NCBI GenBank assembly: GCA_026391835.1
Contig: JAPLDF010000070.1
Span: 31,389 to 95,388, forward strand
Direction of reading: 5' to 3'
Origin: Bacteroidota bacterium
GTDB lineage: Bacteria; Bacteroidota; Bacteroidia; Bacteroidales; FEN-979
DNA length: 64,000 nucleotides
The translations under genes and the position numbers were made by a program. The notes under the pieces were generated by a model that was given only the letters and a program-made list of their open reading frames with translations, was not told the DNA's origin and made no database searches. Shown in pieces: positions 34,318 through 41,430 of this stretch (the stretch's first letter is position 1; each line of letters opens with the position of its first letter).

Positions 34318-36684
34318 ATGAGAAATTATTGGAATTTTATATGCATTGCTATCGGGATCTTTATGATAACCAAGGGCCAGGCCCAGACAGTCATCGGGAC
34401 TGTCGTCGAAAAAGACCCAAAGGGGCACAAGGTTGGCTTACCCGGGGTGAATGTCTTCTGGCTTGGTACAACAAAGGGAACCTTTACCAATGATGCCGGA
34501 AAGTTCAGCCTTTCACGTTCGGGGATGAAAAAAAGCAAACTTGTTGTAAGTCTTCTTGGGTACCGCCATGATACGGTTCCTGTATCCCCTGAAAACAACA
34601 GGATTGAAATAGAGTTAAAGTCAGACGTTCAGAACCTGAAAGAAGTGGAGATCAGCGGCAAGTCCGACAATACATTTATTTCGAAACTCAATGCCCGTCA
34701 AACCACCGTGATCACTACCGGCGAACTGCAAAGGGCTGCATGCTGCAACCTGGCGGAAAGCTTCGAAACCAATGCCTCCGTGGATGTTTCATACTCTGAT
34801 GCACTTTCCGGTGCACGCCAGATTCAACTCCTGGGTCTTTCGGGTATTTACAGCCAGATCATGACGGAGAATGTCCCGCTCATCCGGGGACTGGCAACAC
34901 CGTTCGGACTGAGTTATATCCCGGGTTCATGGATGGAGTCGATCCAGATCGCAAAGGGAACATCATCGGTGGTCCAGGGATATGAATCTGTTACTGGCCA
35001 GATCAACGTGGAATATAAGAAACCTGAAACCAGCGAGAAACTTTTTGTGAACCTATACGGCAACAGCAACCTCAGGTTTGAAGCCAATGCCGACGGAGCT
35101 TTGAAGATCAATGATAAACTGAGCACTTCGCTCCTTGTTCATGCGGCCAGTTCCCAGTATAAGTTTGACCGTAATGTCGTTGTGCCGGGGTCAGATTCAA
35201 CCGACGGGTTCATGGACGCCCCAAAAATCACCACCATCACTGCAATGAACCGGTGGGACTACATCCTTCCCGGTAAATGGGTTTCCCGTCTTGGGATCAA
35301 ATACCTGTACGAGCAGCGTGACGGCGGCCAGATGGCCTTTGATAAAAGCACATGGAACACTGACACTGCGGGAATCACAAATGATTCCAAAAAATATGGA
35401 ATAGGCGTGAAAACCAACAGGCTGGAAGCATTCTGGAAGAACGGCACCTTCATGGGGCCCGGGGGAAAATCGAGCCTCGGCCTGATTCTTTCGGGGATCA
35501 ACCACCGGCAGGATGGCTTTTATGGGATCGACCTGTATCACGGTCATGAGCAAAACTTCAATGCCAACCTGATCTTCACAACATCGTTCAATGAAAACAA
35601 ACATCGCATTTCGGCCGGGGCCAGTTATTTTATCGATGATTACAGCGAAAATTTTGTTCAGACGCGGTTGGTATATCTCTATCAAACGTTGCCGGCTCCG
35701 CCTTCGGGTTTCACCGATGCCCAGAAGTTTACCCTCGTGAACGATTCGGTTTATACTTACCTGATGGACAGGAGTGAATGGAATGCCGGACTTTTTTTCG
35801 AATACACGTACGATCTGTGCAACAAGTTTGCTCTGATTGCAGGAGTGAGAGGGGATTACAACAGCCGCTTTGGGTACTATTTCACCCCGCGGCTGCATAT
35901 ACGTGTAAATCCTTCCAAAACGACTACCATCCGCGGATCTGTGGGCAAAGGATACCGGTCGCCCAATCTTCTCGCTGAAAACAGTTCAGTGTTTGTAAGC
36001 CAGCGGGTTCTTTATTTCGCCCCCAACCTGGGAAATGAGGAGGCGTGGAACTACGGGTTGAATTTTACCTGGAACTTCACCCTTTTCAATGAAAAGGCCG
36101 AATTCTCCATCGATGGTTACAGGACAAGCTTTGTGAAACAGATCATTGCCGACCAGGACAGCATGCCGACGGCACTGTTCTTTTACAACCTCAACGGAAA
36201 GTCATATGCCAACAGCGCCCAGGTTCAGTTCACCTTTTCACCCGTTAAACGTTTTACGATAACGGCGGCCTTCAGGTACAACGATGTAAAGGTTACCGAA
36301 GCCGGTGTTTTGCGACAGAAATCGATGGTCAACCAATATAAAGGCCTGATTTCACTTGGTTATGCCACAAAATTCGAGAAATGGAAGTTCGATCTTACCG
36401 GTCAGCTCAACGGGCCGGCAAGGCTGCCGGATACGCAGAAAATGCCACCTGTTCTGCAGCGTCCCGGTTGGTCTCCGGTTTGGTTCAACCTGCTCGGGCA
36501 GATCACAAAGAAGTTCAAACACTTCGATGTTTACGTGGGAGGTGAAAACCTGACCAATTTCAGGCAGAACGATCCGATATCCGAGTATTGGAAGCCCTTC
36601 CATACCCATTTTGATGCCTCGATGGCCTGGGGGCCGATTGTCGGGATATCGGTATATGCAGGTGTGAGGATGATGATTAAATAA
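34318..36684 (+). CDS. TonB-dependent receptor, metal-cluster type
   Basis: 788 residues from ATG 34318. Signal peptide, then a carboxypeptidase-regulatory-like domain at about 25-105 (LPGVNVFWLGTTKGTFT), a plug at about 115-235, and a large barrel. The plug contains an unusual pair Cys142-Cys143 (RAACCNLAESFETN). Receptors with this Cys-Cys next to HMA-protein genes recur in Bacteroidota and are often annotated as metal or cobalamin-like receptors. Its place between the Cys/His-rich small protein and the HMA protein suggests a metal or metallophore ligand; this is inference. Confidence 0.88.
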   Translation: MRNYWNFICIAIGIFMITKGQAQTVIGTVVEKDPKGHKVGLPGVNVFWLGTTKGTFTNDAGKFSLSRSGMKKSKLVVSLLGYRHDTVPVSPENNRIEIELKSDVQNLKEVEISGKSDNTFISKLNARQTTVITTGELQRAACCNLAESFETNASVDVSYSDALSGARQIQLLGLSGIYSQIMTENVPLIRGLATPFGLSYIPGSWMESIQIAKGTSSVVQGYESVTGQINVEYKKPETSEKLFVNLYGNSNLRFEANADGALKINDKLSTSLLVHAASSQYKFDRNVVVPGSDSTDGFMDAPKITTITAMNRWDYILPGKWVSRLGIKYLYEQRDGGQMAFDKSTWNTDTAGITNDSKKYGIGVKTNRLEAFWKNGTFMGPGGKSSLGLILSGINHRQDGFYGIDLYHGHEQNFNANLIFTTSFNENKHRISAGASYFIDDYSENFVQTRLVYLYQTLPAPPSGFTDAQKFTLVNDSVYTYLMDRSEWNAGLFFEYTYDLCNKFALIAGVRGDYNSRFGYYFTPRLHIRVNPSKTTTIRGSVGKGYRSPNLLAENSSVFVSQRVLYFAPNLGNEEAWNYGLNFTWNFTLFNEKAEFSIDGYRTSFVKQIIADQDSMPTALFFYNLNGKSYANSAQVQFTFSPVKRFTITAAFRYNDVKVTEAGVLRQKSMVNQYKGLISLGYATKFEKWKFDLTGQLNGPARLPDTQKMPPVLQRPGWSPVWFNLLGQITKKFKHFDVYVGGENLTNFRQNDPISEYWKPFHTHFDASMAWGPIVGISVYAGVRMMIK

Positions 36685-36706
36685 TTAAAATTAAAAATTA
36701 ATATTT

Positions 36707-37066
36707 ATGAAAAGAAACATGAAAATTTCAGGATGGATGTTGATTATGGCGATGGCCATTTTTTCTTCTGTTTGTTTCGGGCAGCAGAAAAAAACCGATA
36801 CAGTTGCAATTAAAACTTCAGCGGTGTGCGGGATGTGCAAAGACCGGATCGAGGGCTGCCTGGCTTTTGAAAAGGGAGTCAAATCGGCTACACTTGATGT
36901 GGAAACAAAGGTCGCCACGGTTATTTATAATCCGGCCAGGACTTCCCCAGAACAGTTGAGGAAAACGCTTTCGAAACTGGGTTATGATGCCGACACCGTT
37001 CCGGCCAACAAGGCGTCATATGCCAAACTTCCGGCGTGTTGCAAAAAGGATGCGCCAAAACATTGA
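36707..37066 (+). CDS. Exported heavy-metal-associated (HMA) domain protein
   Basis: 119 residues. Signal peptide at about 1-25 (ending CFGQQ). An HMA domain at about 35-100 has the metal-binding loop CGMCK (Cys41, Cys44) and the second half DVETKVATVIYNP. A third Cys (51) and a C-terminal ACCKKD could add ligands. HMA domains of this form bind Cu(I) or similar soft metals; as an exported protein it would act in the periplasm. It follows the receptor gene by 22 bp. Confidence 0.88.
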   Translation: MKRNMKISGWMLIMAMAIFSSVCFGQQKKTDTVAIKTSAVCGMCKDRIEGCLAFEKGVKSATLDVETKVATVIYNPARTSPEQLRKTLSKLGYDADTVPANKASYAKLPACCKKDAPKH

Positions 37067-37120
37067 TGGAGTAACCGGATTTTGTCACTGCCACAACCTT
37101 TATGTCAATTATAAAAATCC

Positions 37121-37660
37121 ATGTATATGAAATACACAAATTATTTTTATCTCATTGCTTTCTTGGCATTCAATTTACATGCCAGCACCCAGGCTGCGGT
37201 TGCAGATAGTTCGTCGTATGGGTTTACCATAAAATTTGAACGGCTGGTGAAAATTCAGCCCGACAGTCTGTACAACTACCTTGTACGGGATATTGGACAA
37301 TGGTGGAACCCGGATCACACCTGGTCGGGAAAGGCAACGAATTTGTCAATCCAGCCCGTTGCGAACGGTTGTTTTTGTGAAACCCTGGAAAATAAGGGGA
37401 GTGTGAGGCACATGACTGTCATATTTGTTGACCCCGGCAAAACCCTTCGGCTCGAAGGAGGCCTCGGGCCGCTGCAGATGCTGGCTGTTGCGGGCGTCCT
37501 GACGTTTGAGATTTCCCTCGATAAATCAATGACCAAAATCAACCTGAGCTATTCGGTGGGTGGATACATTCCGGGTGGAACACGCAAATGGGCACCACTG
37601 GTCAACCAGGTACTTGGAGAGCAATTCACACGGCTCGTTGATTATGCTGAAAAAAAATAA
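37121..37660 (+). CDS. Exported SRPBCC-fold protein
   Basis: 179 residues. A signal peptide at about 1-24 is followed by a polyketide-cyclase/AHSA1-like domain (YNYLVRDIGQWWNPDHTWSG, then CFCETL and TLRLEGGLGPLQ). Such folds bind hydrophobic ligands in a cavity. The export signal is uncommon for the family. It is the last gene of the copper-type cluster, 54 bp after the HMA gene; a link in function is possible but not shown. Confidence 0.7.
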   Translation: MYMKYTNYFYLIAFLAFNLHASTQAAVADSSSYGFTIKFERLVKIQPDSLYNYLVRDIGQWWNPDHTWSGKATNLSIQPVANGCFCETLENKGSVRHMTVIFVDPGKTLRLEGGLGPLQMLAVAGVLTFEISLDKSMTKINLSYSVGGYIPGGTRKWAPLVNQVLGEQFTRLVDYAEKK

Positions 37661-37671
37661 GTTTTATCCGG

Positions 37672-39804
37672 TTATTGTTTAACCAGTTTTCCGACATACA
37701 CTTTTTGTCCGGATACCACCTGGAGAAAAAACATTCCCCCGGGCAGGGAGGACAGCCCGATCTCATGGTACTGGGATGTTTGGTTGTTAAATGAGAATGT
37801 CAGGAGCTGTTTGCCATCAGGTCCGGAAATTGACACCTGGTTGCTCCCTTGTGGAAGCAGGATACTGATGTTATCCCTGAATGGATTCGGATAGAATTTA
37901 CATGTTTCCCCTGCCTGATCTTCCAGCCCCGGGCTCCAGGTCACAGCAATATGAATGCTGTCGGCCACTTCGCAGGGGCCGGTATCAATGCTGACAAAGA
38001 TCGTATGATCTCCGACGCCAAGGTCTGCGCCATGCAGGTAAACAGAGGCTGTCGTATCCCCGGTTGACCAAAGACAGCGATCATAAGGAACAGTTACTTT
38101 CAGCATCAGGCTGTCGCGGCGGTATATCGACGTGTCGCTCCCAAGCAGTTTTTCAGGTGGCGTGGTTACCGTTACGAAAACTGAATCGGTTGCCCAGCAG
38201 TAATTTTCATTATGCATAGTAACCGAGTACCAGCCAGTTGCTGACACTACAATGGAATCTGTGGTTGAAATGCCATTGTTCCAGGAGTAGTAACTCAACC
38301 CCGGTGCGGCATGCAGCACCAGCTGACGGCAAACGGCAGTATCATTCCCCAGGCCCGGATCAGGGGGAGGGTGAACCTGTAAAAATCCGATGAATTCACT
38401 CTGGAGGTAGCCGTGCAAAGTGTCCTTTCCAAGGAAGGCTTTACCGGTGAACATGCCCGTAAGCAACAGGTTCCTGCAATTATCTGCAGTAAGATCATAT
38501 GCGTACATGTCGCTGGATGATTGCCCGACTGTAAAATTTTCCAGAATTCCCCCGGGGAGTAGTTTCCCGATCAGGGGCTTTCTGCTGTTGCCAAAATGGA
38601 AAGTTTGTCCGGCAAATTGAAATGTTCTTATGAACGTTGCTGCAAAATAGAGGTCGCCGGCATCGGGAACAATATGAAATACCGGTGTGCCCAGTGAAGC
38701 CTTTGCTTTCACATCTTGGTACCACAGTACATTGAAGTTGCTGTCAGTCTTTCCAAGGAGTGACCCCGTTGAATCGGGTCCGGCGACCAGGGTATCGTTC
38801 GCAACGTAGGCCGTATCCCAGTAAATTCCTGAAAAATACATCTCTCCGGCCTGATCCACCTTTAAATCGGTAATGTTTAACCTGTTATCAATCATTTGTC
38901 CGTGAAGGAAATCTCCGTCGGTATTAAAAGAGAGCAGGCACAGGAATTGGGTGTTTTGCGGATGCCCTGGTGGAACTAAAACCGTATCCGGTCCTATATG
39001 ATATGCTCCTGCCGTAGTACTCACGTGATAAATTTTTCCATCCTGCCCTGTGACAAACCTCAGGAAGTTTGCCGACACATTCTCTGTCCCTATCTCTTTC
39101 CGCCACAGCAGGTTCCCTTGCGGATTTATCTTCAGGATTGAATAGATCGTTGAATGATAATAGGTTGAATCCGCCCCGAAATAATTGACATATTCACTGG
39201 CTCCGCCATTTCCATAATGTGAAGTTGCCAGGTAGATTTGCTGATCATTCCCAACCTCAAACCCAGCCAGGGTTGCCTGAGTTGACCCCCAGATAACTTT
39301 GACCCATTCAACAACCATGTCGGTACCCAGTTTGGCGATGAAAATATCCGGGGTTTCGGTATAAGGGCCCGGGCCATGATTGATGATTGCCCCATTTAGA
39401 AAAGCCCGGACCTGGAACTCGCAGGCAATATACATGTTCCCTGAGGAATCTGTCCGGGAGTATGTTTGCCAGATGTTCCCGTTGGCATTGGAAAACAGGT
39501 CGATGGCGCGTAAAAATGTACCGTCATTCCTGTATAATGCAAGCGCAACATTCGACGTGTAGGGGTTTGTTGTATTGTGTCCGAAAACAGTATCATGCAA
39601 AAAAAGCGAGTCATTATAGGAATAGGCAACACAGAATCTGTTCGCGTAATCGGTTCCCAGGGATTGTATTCCGTTGGTGTACCGGAATGATTTATCCGTT
39701 GGCGCTCCCCATTTCCATTGCCAGTCCTGGGCGTTCATACTCATTGCTGAAATGAGGGAAAAGCATGCCAGGATTAAGTGTCTTACTTGTCCGGATGATT
39801 TCAT
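37672..39804 (-). CDS. Secreted propeller-like protein with type A T9SS sorting domain
   Basis: 710 residues from ATG 39804. Signal peptide ending MSMNAQ (about 25). The body to about 480 is a series of beta-propeller-like units of ~60 residues describing no known enzyme (NGNIWQTYSRTDSSGNMYIA). Two Ig/PKD-like modules follow (DPGLGNDTAVCRQLVLHA, KLLGSDTSIYRRDSLML). The last ~70 residues are a type A sorting domain (FYPNPFRDNISI ... GGMFFLQVVSGQKVYVGKLVKQ pattern). It starts one base after the stop codon of the next T9SS cargo gene upstream, so the two share a transcript. Confidence 0.8.
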   Translation of the reverse strand: MKSSGQVRHLILACFSLISAMSMNAQDWQWKWGAPTDKSFRYTNGIQSLGTDYANRFCVAYSYNDSLFLHDTVFGHNTTNPYTSNVALALYRNDGTFLRAIDLFSNANGNIWQTYSRTDSSGNMYIACEFQVRAFLNGAIINHGPGPYTETPDIFIAKLGTDMVVEWVKVIWGSTQATLAGFEVGNDQQIYLATSHYGNGGASEYVNYFGADSTYYHSTIYSILKINPQGNLLWRKEIGTENVSANFLRFVTGQDGKIYHVSTTAGAYHIGPDTVLVPPGHPQNTQFLCLLSFNTDGDFLHGQMIDNRLNITDLKVDQAGEMYFSGIYWDTAYVANDTLVAGPDSTGSLLGKTDSNFNVLWYQDVKAKASLGTPVFHIVPDAGDLYFAATFIRTFQFAGQTFHFGNSRKPLIGKLLPGGILENFTVGQSSSDMYAYDLTADNCRNLLLTGMFTGKAFLGKDTLHGYLQSEFIGFLQVHPPPDPGLGNDTAVCRQLVLHAAPGLSYYSWNNGISTTDSIVVSATGWYSVTMHNENYCWATDSVFVTVTTPPEKLLGSDTSIYRRDSLMLKVTVPYDRCLWSTGDTTASVYLHGADLGVGDHTIFVSIDTGPCEVADSIHIAVTWSPGLEDQAGETCKFYPNPFRDNISILLPQGSNQVSISGPDGKQLLTFSFNNQTSQYHEIGLSSLPGGMFFLQVVSGQKVYVGKLVKQ

Positions 39805-39805
39805 T

Positions 39806-41245
39806 TTATTTTGTTTTAAGGACTTTCCCGGTAAGAATTCCATTGTCAGTAACTGCCTGAAGAAAATACACTCCATGGCAGAATGTCGTCATATCGATGG
39901 TTTTTGCGATATTGGCCGGTGTTCCGCCAGTCACCGTGACTGTTTTCCCGCTGAGATCGGTAATCCTGAACCCAAGGGTACGAAGAGGTGAAGTGACCGT
40001 AATCATTCCTGAAGCTGGATTCGGGCGGACAAGTAGCTGGTTGGCAGCCAATACCCTGGAGGGTATAGATGTGACAACACCATTCTCATTTGTCTTGATC
40101 AGGTATACATCTGATCCGCCATGTCCGAAACTGCGCGTGCTTCCGCATACCAGGAAGCCCCCGTCGTCCGTATGGAAAACGGAACCCGCTCCTTCGCGGT
40201 AGGGGCCTCCGAATGTTTTTGTCCACACGACATTTCCATCATGGTTAACCCTGATCAGGTAGAGGTCATAGTCCCCGGTACCCTGGCTGAAGGAGTTGGT
40301 TTCTCCAAGTATGATATATCCTCCGTCGCTGGTATAATCAACTGATATTCCGTAATCATCACCGGTTCCGCCAAACTTTTTTGACCATTCCTGGTTCCCG
40401 TTAACATCGGTTTTGACAACATAGATATCGCCATACATACCGATGATCCCGTTATACCATGATCCGCACATGATATACCCGCCGGATGGCACACTCCTGA
40501 TGCATGTGGCACTCTCTAGTGCGTTGGTGCTCCCGAAAAATTTCTCCCATTGCATCTCCCCGGCTGTATTGGTTTTCACCAGCCATGCATTTTCATCCTC
40601 TCCCGGTATGTCTTTTTGCCCGCACAGGATGAAACCGCCATCCGGGGTGTTGTCGATGCCAAAACCATAATCGGCTCCCGTTGAGGCAAATATTTTCCGC
40701 CATACATAAATTCCTCCTGCATTTGCTTTCTGGATGAACATCTGTGATCCCCACAGGGGGCTTTTTTTGGAGGGATAAGAGTATCCGCACATAACAAACC
40801 CGCTGTCAGGCGACTGTACGGATGAACCGGTATAATCGTTTGCCGTAAAACTGTTGTACAGGAACACTCCTGCAGAATCCCCGGAAGGGGAAAATTTGAA
40901 AAACCCGGTGATCGCCGGACCATTGCCCGTGTTTCCTCCAACAATATAATTGCCGTCGTATGCTGGAAATACAACACGCCCTTCATCATTAACATCAGGA
41001 TTCAGCAGTGTTTTTGTCCAGATTGTATCTCCGTTCTGATCGGCACACAGCACATAAATTTCATGGTCGCCATACCAGAAATTGGTTGTAGTGCCGGTGA
41101 TGATATAGGTATTGTTTGCGGCAGGGCGTGCCTGGCAGCCCTGGTCATCATCCAATCCTCCGTAGGTTCGCTCAAATGTGAGTTGAGCACGAATAAAGCC
41201 ATGAACTGCCAGTACAAGAAAGATACTCAGGAGTATTGTTCTCAT
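39806..41245 (-). CDS. Secreted repeat (beta-propeller) protein with type A T9SS sorting domain
   Basis: 479 residues. Signal peptide at about 1-20. Six to seven repeats of ~55 residues follow, with a common pattern of DYG(I/F)S/G, TSDGGYIILG, DYDLYLI(R/K)T and G(N/D)xxWxKxFGG. They probably form a beta-propeller. The last ~80 residues are a type A T9SS domain (VRPNPASGMITV ... HGVYFLQAVTDNGILTGKVLKTK pattern). It is expected on the cell surface. It is the first gene of a two-gene unit with 37672-39804. The function is unknown; adhesion is a guess. Confidence 0.83.
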   Translation of the reverse strand: MRTILLSIFLVLAVHGFIRAQLTFERTYGGLDDDQGCQARPAANNTYIITGTTTNFWYGDHEIYVLCADQNGDTIWTKTLLNPDVNDEGRVVFPAYDGNYIVGGNTGNGPAITGFFKFSPSGDSAGVFLYNSFTANDYTGSSVQSPDSGFVMCGYSYPSKKSPLWGSQMFIQKANAGGIYVWRKIFASTGADYGFGIDNTPDGGFILCGQKDIPGEDENAWLVKTNTAGEMQWEKFFGSTNALESATCIRSVPSGGYIMCGSWYNGIIGMYGDIYVVKTDVNGNQEWSKKFGGTGDDYGISVDYTSDGGYIILGETNSFSQGTGDYDLYLIRVNHDGNVVWTKTFGGPYREGAGSVFHTDDGGFLVCGSTRSFGHGGSDVYLIKTNENGVVTSIPSRVLAANQLLVRPNPASGMITVTSPLRTLGFRITDLSGKTVTVTGGTPANIAKTIDMTTFCHGVYFLQAVTDNGILTGKVLKTK

Positions 41246-41306
41246 ATTTCATGATTTTTAAGAACCGGGGGCTGTTATACATTCATTAGGGTAATTCTTA
41301 ACAGTG

Positions 41307-41314
41307 TGACAAAT
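41307..41314 (-). promoter_or_regulatory. Putative -7 box of the two-gene T9SS cargo unit
   Basis: The reverse strand reads TATATTTG (TAnnTTTG), about 60 bp before the ATG at 41245, in the spacer after the PPDK terminator. Confidence 0.45.
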
Positions 41315-41370
41315 ATAATAATTTTCGATTCGAACACACAACAGAAAAAATAAATCAGCAGGTACCGGAC

Positions 41371-41410
41371 AAAAAAAAGAAAGGCCAACCTGTTTCCGGG
41401 TCAGCCTTTC
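41371..41410 (-). terminator. Intrinsic terminator of the PPDK gene
   Basis: The reverse strand has an AAAGGC-TG-ACC / GGT-TG-GCCTTT stem with a GC-rich loop, followed by eight Ts. It lies about 20 bp after the ppdK stop codon. Confidence 0.88.
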
Positions 41411-41430
41411 CATTGCTGGTAGTTTGAAGA

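Noticed and set aside
35197..35898. 233-residue frame opposite the TonB receptor
   Set aside because: It is antisense to a coherent receptor barrel, with no signal, domain or promoter.
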